A stretch of DNA of 64,000 nt from NCBI RefSeq assembly GCF_023156195.1, contig NZ_JAKUKA010000001.1, positions 3,906,001-3,970,000 of the forward strand, written 5' to 3'. This DNA is from Chitinophaga sedimenti. Its GTDB lineage: Bacteria > Bacteroidota > Bacteroidia > Chitinophagales > Chitinophagaceae. The translations under genes and the position numbers were made by a program. The notes beneath the pieces were generated by a model. It was given only the letters and a program-made list of their open reading frames with translations. It was not told the origin of the DNA and searched no databases. Shown here in pieces: positions 44,415 to 55,556 of the stretch (position 1 is the stretch's first letter; each line of letters begins with the position of its first letter).

Positions 44415-44600
44415 AACCGGACTACGGCAGGCACTTTTAGAGTGACAAGGGTAAAACCCAGGTTGTGTTTTAATCCTGCCGTAGCCTGGTTTGAACAAAA
44501 CCCAAATAGAAAATAAACGTAGAGCTTATTAAAGGTCTAGGGAAAGTTCAAACTGGTTGATCTCACTGGCTTTATTCATGGATCTTCGCGGGTCCCCAAA
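44415..44600 (+). ncRNA. Candidate IS110 bridge RNA (structured leader)
   Basis: CTACGGCAGG at 44422-44431 pairs with CCTGCCGTAG at 44475-44484, and flanking bases extend this imperfectly to about 20 bp. Inside it AAAAC/GTTTT forms a second small stem. Elements of the IS110 group transcribe a bridge RNA from the non-coding left end before the transposase; its loops specify donor and target DNA. Position and size fit; loops were not matched to target sequence. Confidence 0.45.
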
Positions 44601-44613
44601 AGAAACAAAACCA

Positions 44614-45635
44614 ATGAGTGTAAAATTCGTTCATTTTGCCGGAATAGATGTATCCAAGAGCAAAATAGATATCTGTGTGCTGCTGTCAGGTGATGTAAAG
44701 TACCCCTACAGCAACTGCTTTGAACAAAGCAATAAAGGATTTGCTGACATGAAAAAGTGGCTTCGCAGTCTGATGGGCAACGCTATCAAAAAGTTATTGA
44801 TCTGTATTGAGAATACAGGGCATTATAATGAGGCCGTTGTTCATTACCGGACAGCCAGCAAATAGCCGTGAGTCTGGAAAATGCCGCTAATATCAAAAGG
44901 AGCATCCGCGATATCCGTAAGAAAAGCGATCCCAAAGATGCATTAGACATCGCTCGTTATGCTAAGCATCATAGTGATGAGTTGCAGCTATGGAAAAAAC
45001 CCATATCAGTAATCACCACACTTAAGCAACTACTGGCACAGCGTCGGAGATTACTGAGTGTATTAAAGGCCCTCAAACAGCCATTGGAAGAGAAAGCCTT
45101 CTATGACTGGAGTGGCGTTCCTAAAACCACAGCATACACAGCGGGCATACAGGGCCTTGAACTCGATCTTAAACGAATCAATGAGGACATCGCCCAACTG
45201 GTTAAGGAGGACGCCCAAATGCGCCGTCAGGTCAGCTTGATCACCAGCGTTCCTTCTGTAGGGCCTATCACCGCTTATCACCTCATCTGCTACACCGATG
45301 GATTTAAGCAAGTGAAATCGGGCAAACAGCTAGGTAGTTATTGTGGCGTTGTTCCATTTGAACGACGAAGCGGCAGCAGCGTGCGAAAGCCTGCCAGGGT
45401 CAGTCATTTAGCTAATAGAGTGCTTAAAAGCCTCCTGCACATGTGTGCCCTGACAGCCACCAAAATGAAAAACAGCTTTGGGGATTATTTTCGGAGAAAA
45501 ATAGCCGAAGGAAAACACAAGATGCTTGTTATAAACGCTTTAAGAAACAAAATCGTCCTAACTATAACAGCCGTTGTACAAAAACAGACGAGGTTCGATA
45601 AAAATTATATCTACCAAAATTTGCAAAAACCATAG
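44614..45635 (+). CDS. IS110 family transposase (DEDD/serine recombinase)
   Basis: About 340 residues in two frames. The N-terminal RuvC-like DEDD domain has the first Asp in FAGIDVSKSKIDI and the Glu in CIENTGHYNEAV. The C-terminal Transposase_20 domain has ITSVPSVGPITAYHLI, QLGSYCGVVPFERRSGSSVR with the likely catalytic Ser, and HLANRVLKSLLHMCAL. The frame breaks near 44838; after it the reading resumes with QQIAVSLENAANIKRS. The start at 44614 (MSVKFVHFAG) is preferred over the longer frame. Whether the element is active depends on whether that break is real. Confidence 0.88.
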
Positions 45636-45681
45636 AAAACACAGCGGCGGCTGAAAAGTATTACTACTGTTAAGTTCAATA

Positions 45682-46785
45682 TTACTTCAACATTCCCTCA
45701 ATCGCCTCCGCCGCCCGGCGCGAAGCATTGCCCTCGCCCAGCAAGGTCCACAGCGCTGCGTAGTCCGCCTTCATTTGTTGTTGTTTGTGCTCGTCTTTCA
45801 GCAGCAGCGTTAATTCCCTGAGCAGGTTTTCTTCAGTGAGGTCGTGCTGGATCAGCTCCTTCACCACGGGTTTATCCATGATGAGGTTTACCAGCGAAAT
45901 GTATTTTACTTTGATGAGGCGCCTGGCCACAAAGTAGGATATGGAACTGCCTTTGTAACATACTACCTCCGGCACCCCGAACAGCGCGGTTTCCAGTGTG
46001 GCGGTGCCCGAAGTGACCAGGGCTGCGCGGGACTGCATCAGCAGGGAATAAGTCTGGCCTTTTACAAGCGACACGTTCGGGTACGCGGCTACAAAGCTGT
46101 TGATAAATGCATCGTCGAGACTCGGGGCCTGTGCCACCACGAACTGGTACTCGGGAAAGTAGCGCGCCATGGTGAGCATGATCGGCAGTTTCATTTTTAC
46201 TTCCTGTTTGCGGCTGCCGGGCAGCAGGGCAATTACAGGTTTGTCGGAAAACGGCTTGGCCGGCGGCTGCTGGCGGGCTTCTTTCACCACCTCGATTAGC
46301 GGATGGCCCACGTATTCCACTTCATACTGCCATTTATCGCGGTAATAATCTTTTTCAAAAGGAAGAATGACCAGCATCTTGTCTACGGTCTGCCGGATCT
46401 TTTTCACGCGACCTTCTTTCCATGCCCATACCTGCGGAGAGATATAGAAAGCCACTTTGATCCCCTGCTCTTTGGCCCATTCAGCAATGCGCAGGTTAAA
46501 ACCGGGATAGTCGATCAATACGAGAATATCCGGCTTGTAAGCCAGGATATCGTTTTTGCAGAAGTCCAGGTTTTTAAGAATCGTACGCAGGTTCATCGCT
46601 ACTTCGATGAAGCCCATAAAGGCGAGCTCGCGGTAGTGTTTCACCACTTTGCCACCCGCCTGTTCCATCATATCGCCGCCCCAGCAACGAATATCGGCAG
46701 CATTATCCAACTGCTTCAATTGTTTGATGAGGTTACTGCCATGCAAATCTCCCGAAGCCTCACCGGCGATAATGTAGTATTTCAT
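45682..46785 (-). CDS. lpxB: Lipid-A-disaccharide synthase
   Basis: An intact 367-residue protein. LpxB (GT19) joins UDP-2,3-diacylglucosamine and lipid X into the lipid A disaccharide at the inner membrane face. Recognised by YYIIAGEASGDLHGSNLIK at the start, YISPQVWAWKEGRVKKI, LPFEKDYY, VGHPLI, ALLPGSRKQEV and TSGTATLETALFGVP, the donor-binding region. It follows a small membrane protein gene and surE on the same strand, a usual Bacteroidota neighbourhood. Confidence 0.96.
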   Translation of the reverse strand: MKYYIIAGEASGDLHGSNLIKQLKQLDNAADIRCWGGDMMEQAGGKVVKHYRELAFMGFIEVAMNLRTILKNLDFCKNDILAYKPDILVLIDYPGFNLRIAEWAKEQGIKVAFYISPQVWAWKEGRVKKIRQTVDKMLVILPFEKDYYRDKWQYEVEYVGHPLIEVVKEARQQPPAKPFSDKPVIALLPGSRKQEVKMKLPIMLTMARYFPEYQFVVAQAPSLDDAFINSFVAAYPNVSLVKGQTYSLLMQSRAALVTSGTATLETALFGVPEVVCYKGSSISYFVARRLIKVKYISLVNLIMDKPVVKELIQHDLTEENLLRELTLLLKDEHKQQQMKADYAALWTLLGEGNASRRAAEAIEGMLK

Positions 46786-46800
46786 GCTGCTGATCCTTTC

Positions 46801-47133
46801 CTAAAAAATGAGTTTGAGCAGCAAGATAACGATTGCGTACAACATGGTAACGAGGAAAATACCTTTGGCGGTAACGTCGCGTCGCTTGCGGGTATACAGG
46901 TAAAACACCACGCCGTTCAGCAATAACGATATACTGATGAACTTCGGCAGCAAAAAGCGGTTGGCGCCAAGCAGCCGGAAAAACTCGGTAAACGATATAC
47001 CCTTGGGGGCAAAAGCCAGTGCATAATACAGCAGCATGCCCACTACGGGGGTAAGGAGGCCGAGGACGACACCCAGTATCAGGTTGTCGCGTTTCAGGAT
47101 GGTATTGATGGGATTATTGGTCAGCATTTCCAT
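46801..47133 (-). CDS. Small membrane protein of unknown function
   Basis: 110 residues with about three membrane helices (LILGVVLGLLTPVVGMLLYY, FISISLLLNGVVFYLY, FLVTMLYAIVILLLKLIF). It overlaps the end of surE by 13 bases and is followed 15 bases later by lpxB, so it is translated within that operon. No motif suggests activity; conserved placement between surE and lpxB in relatives is plausible but unchecked. Confidence 0.8.
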   Translation of the reverse strand: MEMLTNNPINTILKRDNLILGVVLGLLTPVVGMLLYYALAFAPKGISFTEFFRLLGANRFLLPKFISISLLLNGVVFYLYTRKRRDVTAKGIFLVTMLYAIVILLLKLIF

Positions 47134-47891
47134 TCGGATATGAGTTGTTGCTTTAGTTTATAGTCGGTTAAATCGTACTGCACCGGCACCAGCGACGAAT
47201 ACCCGTTCTCCAGCGCCCACACATCCGTATCTTCGCCATTGTCCAGGTTACGGAACTCGCCCGTAAGCCAGTAATATTTTTTGCTATGCGGATCTATTCT
47301 TTCTTCAAACTCCTCTACCCATTTGGCATTTGCCTGACGGCAGATGCGGAGACCTTTATAATCCTGGCTGTCTATCACCGGTATATTCACATTGAATAAC
47401 GTTCCTTCGGGAAGTTTGGTATTGATCATCTTTGCCGTCACTTCATGCGCTACCTGTTGCGGCAGCGTAAAATCGGCATCGTAGCGGTAATCAAGATAAG
47501 AAAACCCGACTGAGGGCACACCTTCCAAAGCTGCTTCCATAGCGGCAGACATGGTACCGGAGTAAATAATATTAATCGAATGATTGGCGCCGTGGTTGAT
47601 GCCGCTTACGCAGATGTCCGGCCGGCGGTGCAGTATTTTCGCACGGGCCAGTTTTACACAATCTACGGGTGTGCCGGAGCACTGCCAGGCTTCAATGCCT
47701 TCGAACAGGTCTACCTGGTCCAGGCGCAACGGCGTACCGATAGTAATAGCGTGACCTTTGCCCGACTGGGGACTGTCCGGCGCTACCACCACTACCCTGC
47801 CAAGGGATTTCACTGCATTTACCAGCGCCCGGATGCCGGGGGCGGTAATACCATCATCGTTGGTGACTAATATGGTTATTTCCTCTTTCAC
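47121..47891 (-). CDS. surE: 5'/3'-nucleotidase SurE
   Basis: An intact 256-residue protein starting at GTG. ILVTNDDGITAPGIRALV carries the metal-binding Asp pair; VVVAPDSPQSGKGHAIT holds the conserved Ser; CVSGINHGANHS with the metal-binding Asn and YSGTMSAAMEAAL complete the family pattern. It dephosphorylates nucleoside monophosphates. First gene of the surE-membrane protein-lpxB operon. A TAAATTTG about 25 bases upstream fits a -7 element without a clear -33 partner. Confidence 0.95.
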   Translation of the reverse strand: MKEEITILVTNDDGITAPGIRALVNAVKSLGRVVVVAPDSPQSGKGHAITIGTPLRLDQVDLFEGIEAWQCSGTPVDCVKLARAKILHRRPDICVSGINHGANHSINIIYSGTMSAAMEAALEGVPSVGFSYLDYRYDADFTLPQQVAHEVTAKMINTKLPEGTLFNVNIPVIDSQDYKGLRICRQANAKWVEEFEERIDPHSKKYYWLTGEFRNLDNGEDTDVWALENGYSSLVPVQYDLTDYKLKQQLISEWKC

Positions 47892-47988
47892 GATCGCTAT
47901 CAGGGTTTAGACAACAAATTTAACCTCCGTGGGCTAGAATCGGAAATAATAAATGTTAAATAAAAAAATATTGTGTAATAAGATGAAA

Positions 47989-48024
47989 AAAGGGCAGAGA
48001 GCTGAAATATCGCCTGCTGCCCCT
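47989..48024 (-). terminator. Probable hairpin after ABC permease gene
   Basis: GGGCAG and CTGCCC form a 6-bp stem with a long loop, with AAAAAAG on the plus strand giving a T tract on the minus strand. Confidence 0.4.
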
Positions 48025-48045
48025 GTTATTTCTTATACGTAATTA

Positions 48046-48825
48046 TTAAAGGTCTGCCCTGCTCAGTTTACGGGAAGTGAAGTAAGTAAGGAGCGCAATA
48101 AAGACCAGTGTGGCGATGATGTATACGGATGAACCGTACAGCGACACATTACGCGCCGCTTTGCCGAGAATGGTCGGGAAAGGGATCAATTCATCGGTAG
48201 CCTGCATGGGCATCAGCGTGATCAGTGAAATATCGTAACGTTTGCCCAGGAACACCAGCATCTGCTCGCCGCCCATAACGTAGGCCATAAAAATTACGAT
48301 AGTGAAACCGGCGCGTTTGATCAGTACGCCAAGCAGCAGGGCCAGCGAAAGCACCAGCAGGGTCTGACCGAAGAAATACCACATGTAGGAAAAATCTTCG
48401 AAAGAAATGCTGTTCTGACCATACATCAACCCGAGAATAAGACCGAAGATCACCGCGCAAACCAGCGAGAATACGCTCAGCGCTACCACCCAGAACAATT
48501 TCGAGATGATAAAATCCCTTCTTGACCAGCCATCGATGATATTCTGGCGGTGGGTTTTAAACGTAAACTCGTTGGTAACAAGAATAATGACCAGGAACCC
48601 GGGGAATATAATGGCGTAATTCCCAAAGATGGCCATCATTTGCCATACCGTAGGAAAGTCGTACACACTGGTAATAAAACCTTTGGATTGCTTCACCATT
48701 TCGCCGGTAATTTCAGCAGCGCCGAAGTTCACCCCGAAAAAGGAAACGAACGTTAGTCCGATAAGGACCCAGAAGGTGCGGTAACTTTTTACCTTTAACC
48801 ATTCTGTTCTGAAAATATGTAACAT
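48046..48825 (-). CDS. ABC-2 type transporter permease
   Basis: An intact 259-residue protein with about six membrane helices (YRTFWVLIGLTFVSFFGVNF, IFPGFLVIILVTNEF, FSLVCAVIFGLILGLMY, LLVLSLALLLGVLIKRAGF and others). ITNEFTFKTHRQNIIDGWSR is typical of gliding/NosY-like ABC-2 permeases that contact their ATPase there. It starts 5 bases after the ATPase stop. Substrate unknown. Confidence 0.9.
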   Translation of the reverse strand: MLHIFRTEWLKVKSYRTFWVLIGLTFVSFFGVNFGAAEITGEMVKQSKGFITSVYDFPTVWQMMAIFGNYAIIFPGFLVIILVTNEFTFKTHRQNIIDGWSRRDFIISKLFWVVALSVFSLVCAVIFGLILGLMYGQNSISFEDFSYMWYFFGQTLLVLSLALLLGVLIKRAGFTIVIFMAYVMGGEQMLVFLGKRYDISLITLMPMQATDELIPFPTILGKAARNVSLYGSSVYIIATLVFIALLTYFTSRKLSRADL

Positions 48826-48830
48826 AGTGA

Positions 48831-49717
48831 TTAGGCTTTGGTGATTTCGAAGAACGCTGCTTCCAGGCTTTTCTTACGGATGATGAGATGGTTGAGCTTC
48901 ACGCCTTTTTCGAAGCACCAGGCGTTTATATCTTCGGCGGTAGTGCCGTTATTAAAGCTCACCTGCAAAAACTCCTTGCCGGCTACAATATTCGCCAGGT
49001 CCGGGTGCGCGGCAATCACCGACTGCAAATGTTCCAGGTTGGCAGCGCCTACTTCTATGAAGTCTTCGCGGCTGATCACTTCATTTACCGCACCGGACAT
49101 CAGCAGTTTTCCTTTCATGATGATGGCTACGTGGTCGCAAACCTTCTCTACTTCATCGAGTAAATGGCTGGCCATGATCACGGTTTTACCCGCGGCCGCC
49201 AGCGACTTGATCAGGTTACGTACTTCGGCAATCCCTTCGGGATCCAGTCCGTTGGTAGGCTCGTCCAGCACCAGTACGCCGGGGTCGCCAAGCAGCGCGG
49301 CGGCAATAGCCAGGCGTTGCTTCATACCCAGTGAAAAGGTTTTGAACTTGGAATGCTGACGCTCCAGGAGGCCGGCTATTTTGAGCACACGGGGAATATC
49401 CTCTTCACTGTGGCCTTTGATGGCGGCGGCGATGCGGAGATTCTCGTAAGCAGAGAGATAATGGTAAAAGTTAGGCGTCTCGAGCAGGGTACCCATTTTT
49501 TGCGGGCATCAGAGTTGGGTTCGCCGTCAAACAAGGTAAAAGTGCCGCTGTCGGCATTCAGGATGTTGGTCACAATGCCGAGCAGGGTGGTTTTACCACT
49601 ACCGTTCGGACCAAGGATACCAAACACGCTGCCCGCCGGCACGTCGAACGACACGCCGTTCAATGCCTGTATGCGGCCGTAGCTTTTGGAGATGTTGTGA
49701 AGGGATAGAATTGACAC
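48831..49717 (-). CDS. ABC transporter ATP-binding protein (ABC-2 partner)
   Basis: Two frames join near 49495 into about 295 residues, with GTG start (SILSLHNISKSYGRIQALNG). Walker A is GPNGSGKTTLL, signature FSLGMKQRLAIAAALLG, Walker B VLVLDEPTNGLDP, and the switch histidine follows in MASHLLDEV. The C-terminal extension is typical of drug- or lipid-export ATPases. It powers the adjacent permease. The break (DARK|KWV) falls at a short repeat of identical bases. Confidence 0.92.
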
Positions 49718-49753
49718 AGTGATTTAATTTTAGATAAATGTATGGCGGATAAT

Positions 49754-49792
49754 GCAAAACGGGGTGTTTGATTGACCAACACCCCGTTTTGC
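49754..49792 (-). terminator. Strong terminator after the beta-oxidation gene
   Basis: GCAAAACGGGGTGTT and AACACCCCGTTTTGC form a perfect 15-bp stem with a 9-base loop between the two minus-strand genes. Confidence 0.8.
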
Positions 49793-49810
49793 TATACTAA
49801 ATATAATATT

Positions 49811-52209
49811 TTAATTCCGTAAAGGTTTGCCTGTTTTCAGCATGTGCTGCAACCTTTCAAGTGTTTTACGCTCACCGCAGAGGCTCAGGAATGCCTCCCG
49901 CTCCAGGTCCAGCAGGTATTGCTCGCTCACCAATGCCGGCTCGCTCAGGTCGCCGCCGCACATCACGTATGCCAGTTTACCCGCGATCTTCGCATCGTGC
50001 TCGGATATGTAGTTACCGGTCTTCATACCATTCACACCGGCCAACATGGCCCCGAGCCCACCGCGGCCCAGCACTTTTACGTCGGTGCGTTCCTGCGGAC
50101 GGGTATAGCCATCCGCTGCAATATCGATCACACTGCGCTTCGCATCGGCGATCACTCGGCTCTGGTTCATGCTGATCTCATCGTGGCCACGGCGAAGAAT
50201 ACCCAGGTCAAAGGCTTCATGTGCAGAGGTACTCACTTTCGCGGTCGCAATGGTCAGGTAACGTTCCTGTAAAATGTTATTCTCTACCAGCCCTTCCCGG
50301 AATTCGTCGGAAGCACGCAGTGCCATTTCTTTGGTACCGCCACCTCCGGGAATAAGGCCTACACCAAATTCCACCAGGCCAATATAGCTTTCGGCAGCCG
50401 CCTGCACTTTATCTGCATGCAGGCTCATTTCGCAGCCACCACCCAGTGTTAAGCCATGCGGTGCTACTACTACCGGAACAGAAGAGTAACGTAAACGCAT
50501 AGTGGTACGCTGGAACAGGCGCACCGCCATATCCAGCTCATCATACTCCTGCTCTGCCGCGAACATGAAAATCATACCCACGTTGGCGCCCGCGGAAAAC
50601 ACCGCGCCGTCGTTGCCGATCACCAGTCCCTGGAAATCTTTTTCGGCGCGGTCTACTGCTTTGTGAATGCCTTCGAGCACTTCGCCGCCGATCGTGTTCA
50701 TCTTGGTTTTCCAGTCGAGGCAGGCTACACCATCGCCGAGGTCGTACAGACTGCAGGCCGAGTTTTTCCAGATTACATGGCCGGAGCGGTTTTCCAGGAT
50801 GATGAAATTGTCGGTACCGGGGATCGCTTCGTATTGTTGCGATACCGGCTGTAATAGTATTGTTTACCGTTATCAACCTTGTAAAATTTATTGATGCCTT
50901 TGGCCAGCATATCCTTTACCCATTGGGCGGCGGTGAGTCCTTTGGCTTCAATGAGTTTGATGCCGTTTTCCACGCCCAGCAGGTCCCAGGTTTCGAAAGC
51001 GCCGATCTCCCAGCCGAAACCGGCTTTCATGGCGTCGTCTACCTTATAGAGATCATCTGCAATTTCGGGAATGCGGTTGCTGATATACGAAAACAGGTAG
51101 GCATGAAACGCCTGGTAGAATTGCCCGGCTTTATCGGTGCCGGCGGCTACCATGCGGATGCGCTGTTTCAGATCATCGATGGGTTTGGCGGCCTCGATGC
51201 TGCCAAACTTCGCTTTCTGGCGCGGACCATACTCCATGGTTTTCAGGTCGAGGGTAAGAATTTCTTTACCGCCGTCGCCTTTTGTTTTCTTGTAGAAACC
51301 CTGACCGGTTTTATCGCCCAGCCATTTGTTGTCTACTATCTTTTGCAGGAAAGATGGAATCGTAAAGATCGCTTTCGCTTCATCGTCCGGACAGTTCTGC
51401 GCTACCCCTACCGCCACTTTCACCAGCGTATCGATACCTACTACGTCGGCCGTGCGGAACGTAGCCGATTTCGGGCGGCCGATCACCGGGCCGGTCAATG
51501 CATCGATTTCATCCACATTTAAGCCCATTTCTTCCATGATATGAAAGATGGCCATGATGGAGAAAACACCTACCCGGTTGGCGATGAACGCCGGTGTATC
51601 TTTGGCCAGTACCGTGGTTTTACCGAGGTACAGGTCGCCATACTCCATGAGGAATTCCACGATCGAAGGATCGGTATGCGGGGTGGGGATAATTTCGAGT
51701 AAACGCAAATACCGCGGCGGGTTAAAGAAGTGTGTGCCGCAGAAATGCTTTTGAAAATCTTCGCTCCTGCCCTCCGTCATCAGATGAATGGGAATGCCGG
51801 AAGTATTGGAAGTGATGAGGGTGCCCGGTTTGCGGTATTGTTCCACCTGCTCGAACACACTGCGTTTGATATCGAGATTTTCCACCACTACTTCAATGAT
51901 CCAGTCGACGCCGGCAATATCTTTCATATTGTCCGTAAAGTTGCCGGTTTTGATCAGCTTCGCCACATCTTTCGTGAACACCGGCGAGGGGTTGGATTTC
52001 AACGCCGCCTGCAACGCATCGTTCACGATCCTGTTTTTAACGGCCGGATGTTCCGTGGTTAACCCTTTTGCCTTCTCCGCGTCATTCGGTTCTTTGGGCG
52101 CAATATCCAGCAACAATACCTTAACACCTATACCTGCAAAGTGGCAGGCAATCCTCGATCCCATTACACCTGATCCCAGTACTGCTACTTTATTGATTCT
52201 TCTTTGCAT
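49811..52209 (-). CDS. Fused 3-hydroxyacyl-CoA dehydrogenase / enoyl-CoA hydratase (FadN-like)
   Basis: About 798 residues over three frames. The N-terminal NAD domain begins VAVLGSGVMGSRIACHFAGI, followed by LITSNTSGIPIHLMTE, HFFNPPRYLRLLEIIPT (catalytic His region) and ANRVGVF of the dehydrogenase C-terminal domains. After residue about 480 an enoyl-CoA hydratase/crotonase domain follows (GAVFSAGANVGMIF oxyanion region, GLTLGGGCEMSLHADKV). Dehydrogenase first and hydratase last is the reverse of E. coli FadB and matches FadN-type proteins. It performs two consecutive steps of fatty acid beta-oxidation. Breaks near 50860 and 50690. No thiolase gene is next to it. Confidence 0.9.
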
Positions 52210-52321
52210 GTTTTTCCTGCTTTTATGCGGTTATGTTTGAAGTAGTGGAATAATAAATGAATTTAGCATTTTTTGCCGTTCGTACGTCAATCGGTGGGCC
52301 GAAACTTTCCGGCGCCTAAAT

Positions 52322-52356
52322 AAAACGGCCCCCATGTTTCCATGGAGGCCGTTTTC
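52322..52356 (-). terminator. Intrinsic terminator after metG
   Basis: AAAACGGCC and GGCCGTTTT frame an inner CCATG palindrome right after the metG stop, with a T tract on the minus strand. Confidence 0.8.
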
Positions 52357-52375
52357 TATTGCTATTGAAGTATGA

Positions 52376-54483
52376 TCAGCTTACACCGCTGCCTGGCGCT
52401 ACCGCTTCGGCCGGGTTTACAAATACCAGTTTGCCATCTTTATCTTCCGCCATCAGGATCATGCCACGGCTTTCGATACCGCGCATTTTACGGGGTGCGA
52501 GGTTGGCTACCAGTGTTACCTGTTTGCCTACGATGTCTTCTGGTTTATAATGCATCGCAATGCCCGAAACCACGGTGCGTTGTTCGCTGCCGAGATCCAC
52601 CGTCAGCTTCAGCAGTTTGTCTGCTTTCTCTACTTTTTCGGCTGCGGTGATGGTGCCTACTTTCAGTTCCAGTTTGGCGAAGTCGTCGTACTGGATTTCG
52701 GGTTTGGCGGGAGTTTCGGTTTCAACCGGCTGAACGGTTTCCGTTGTTGGCGCAACCGTTCCGGCTGCCGCGGCAGCGGTTGCCATCGCTTCCGCTCTCT
52801 TAGCTTCTAGTTTTTCTACTTCCACTTTAACTTGTTCGTCTTCTATTTTTTGAATAACAATTCCGGTGCACGCAAGGAGTAACCGACGCTTAGCAGCTTC
52901 ATGCTGCCCGCGTTTTTCCACTCTAATATCTTATCGACTACTTTCAACATATGGCAGATTTTCTGCGCTGTGAAAGGAATGAAAGGATTTGAGAAAATGG
53001 CCAGATTAGCCGTTAACTGCAAACGTGCAGGCAGTTGTCAATCTGCTTCTGCACTTCCGGATTCTCCTCCAGTTTCTTCGCTACGATCCGGGCTCCCGCT
53101 CCTGCAAATAACGGTTACCTTCACGCGCCACGTTCATCATCTCTGCCTGCGCTTCGCGGAAACGATAGCTCTCCAGCGATTCGGTGATTTTCTGCTTCGC
53201 AGACTGCAGCATTGCGATGATCGCATCATCTTTATCGTCTTTGATATCTGCATGAAACGGGGGCACTTTGCCTCCGCACAATTTATGCATCAACACCATG
53301 GTACGATTCACGAAGTTGCCAAAAATGGCCACCAGTTCTCCGTTATTTCTTGCCTGAAAGTCTTTCCAGGTAAAATCGTTGTCTTTCGTTTCCGGCGCAG
53401 TGGCGCAGAGTACATAACGCAACACGTCCTGCTGATCGGGGAAGTCGCGCACATATTCATCCACCCAAACGGCCCAGTTACGGGAAGTGGAAATTTTTTC
53501 ACCTTCCAGATTAAGGAACTCGTTAGCCGGCACGTTTTCCGGCAGCACAAAACCACCATGCGCATGTAACATGGACGGGAAAATGATACAGTGGAAAACG
53601 ATATTATCCTTACCGATAAAATGAACAAGCTTGGTATCTTCCTGACACCAATACTTTTCCCAATCCGGCGTTAATTCTTTGGTGGCAGAAATATAGCCAA
53701 TCGGCGCATCGAACCACACATAAAGCACTTTACCTTCCGCATCGGGCAACGGCACTTTGATCCCCCAGCTACTATCGCGCGTCATCGCACGGCTTTGCAG
53801 TCCGGTATCGATCCAGCTCTTACATTGACCGTATACGTTATTTTTCCACTCTTTATGCCCTTCTATCAACCATTCTTTCAACCATGGTTCATAGTTGGCA
53901 AGCGGCATGTACCAATGCTCCGTTTTGCGTTTTACGGGAACGGCGTCACTGAGCGCAGAGCGCGGGTTGATCAGCTCTTCAGGGCTTAACGTAGTGCCAC
54001 AAACTTCGCACTGGTCGCCATAAGCACGATCGTTGCCGCAATTGGGGCAAGTACCAACGATATAGCGATCCGCCAGGAAGACGTTCTTTATTTCATCATA
54101 ATATTGCTCACTCTCCTTCTTTTCAAACAAGCCCTTATCATACATGTTTGTAAAGAACGCAGCCGCCGTTTCATGATGGATCTCGCGCGAGGTGCGCGAA
54201 AAATATCGAAGCTGATACCCATCGCCGCGAAACTATCGCGTATGATCGCGTAATATTTGTCTACAATGTCCTGCGGGGTCACCCCTTCCTTCATCGCCTT
54301 AATGGTGATGGGAACGCCGTGTTCGTCCGTGCCGCCGATAAATTTCACGTCGGCCCCGGTTGCCCGCAGGTAACGTACATATATATCCGAAGGCAGGTAG
54401 CAGCCGGCCAGGTGCCCGATGTGCACGGGACCATTGGCGTAAGGCAGCGCCGCGGTAATCAGATATCTGTTAAACTGTTTCAT
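52376..54483 (-). CDS. metG: Methionyl-tRNA synthetase with C-terminal tRNA-binding domain
   Basis: About 700 residues, broken into at least three frames (near 54130, 53080 and 52920). LPYANGPVHIGHLAG contains the HIGH motif, NLEGEKISTSRNWAVW the KMSKS equivalent, and CPNCGNDRAYGDQCEVCG the zinc knuckle of the MetG1 type. The last 110 residues (FAKLELKVGTITAAEKVEKA ... ANLAPRKMRGIESRGM) form the EMAPII/OB-fold that binds tRNA. It charges tRNA-Met and is essential in single copy, so its breaks are strong evidence that indels here are errors. Confidence 0.95.
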
Positions 54484-54634
54484 CCGTACTATTTTGTCTT
54501 TTATTCCGGTGGAAAATGGGGCGTGGGTGAATTATATTTAATCCTGCACGATTCATTTTTCCGTTTTGAAATATTGCTTATACTTGTTGGCAATATTATC
54601 AATTAATCAGCAAAGGTAACTAAAGCACTTAAGA

Positions 54635-55544
54635 ATGATAAAAATTCCACCATATCTCAAAAAAGGTGACCTGATCGGCATTACCTGTTCCAGCAGCAAA
54701 ATGGAGCTTCACCAGGCCGAATATGCCGCCGGTGTGCTGGAATCGTGGGGATACCGGGTACACCTCGGCATCACGGTAGGCACCAGTTTTCACAACTTTT
54801 CCGCACCCGACGAGCTGCGCCTCGAAGAACTGCAGGACATGCTCGACGACCCCGAAATCAAAGCTATCTTCTTTGGCCGCGGTGGCTATGGCATGATCTG
54901 TATTATCGACCGCCTCGATTTTACCCGCTTCCGCAAAAATCCAAAATGGCTGATCGGTTACAGCGATGTAACGGTACTGCATGCACACGTGCACCAGAAA
55001 TTGGGCATCGCCAGCATGCACGCCATGATGAGCAGCGGCATCACCATTGCCACCCGGGAAAACCAGTATGTACAGAGTCTCCGCCTGGCCATCGCCGGCA
55101 AATCCTATAAATACAGCTTCGGCCCGCACCCCTCGACCGCCCCGGCACCGCCACGGGTGAACTGATCGGGGGTAACCTCACTATGCTGGCAGCCGTATCC
55201 GGTTCCCCTCCCAGCCCGACACCAAAGGCAAAATACTGGTGCTGGAAGATATCGGGGAATACCGCTACAGCGTCGACCGCATGATGTACAACCTGAAACG
55301 CGCCGGTTGGCTCGATAAACTGGCCGGACTGGTCGTAGGCAGCTTTACCGAGGCCCGCGAAACGGATACGCCTTTCGGCCAAACGGAGAACGAAATTATC
55401 CTTAACCTGGTAAAGGAATATGATTACCCGGTGTGCTTCAATTTCCCGGTGGGTCACCAGGAACAGAACTATGCCCTTAAACTGGGCCTGAAGCACGAGC
55501 TGAAGGTGAGCGGCAAGCAGTGCACCCTTAAACAGCTGAAATAA
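54635..55544 (+). CDS. LD-carboxypeptidase (peptidase S66, LdcA-like)
   Basis: About 303 residues in two frames plus a short bridging segment with two indels at 55130-55240. IKIPPYLKKGDLIGITCSSS opens the family; FGRGGYGMICIID and LIGYSDVTVLHAHV hold the nucleophile Ser; GELIGGNLTML (in the bridge) and LEDIGEYRYSVDRM contain the Glu, and FPVGHQEQNYAL the His of the Ser-Glu-His triad. It removes the terminal D-Ala from murein tetrapeptides during cell-wall recycling in the cytoplasm. Divergent from metG with about 150 bases between. Confidence 0.9.
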
Positions 55545-55556
55545 TTCATCAACCTA

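Larger units (their letters stand above)
44395..45660 (+). mobile_element. IS110-family insertion sequence (approximate ends)
   Basis: A transposase of IS110 type with a structured non-coding left end. The ends are not determined: IS110 elements lack long terminal inverted repeats and make no target duplication. CAGCCGCCG near 44269-44277 and CGGCGGCTG near 45642-45650 form a 9-bp inverted pair just outside or at the likely ends. The element lies between the DUF6728 gene and lpxB and breaks no gene. Confidence 0.65.

Noticed and set aside
44067..44498. Alternative frames around the DUF6728 gene, including a 151-codon minus frame
   Set aside because: They cover the small gene and the IS leader with no recognisable protein pattern; the 56-residue frame has a ribosome-binding-like GGAGGA and a membrane helix.
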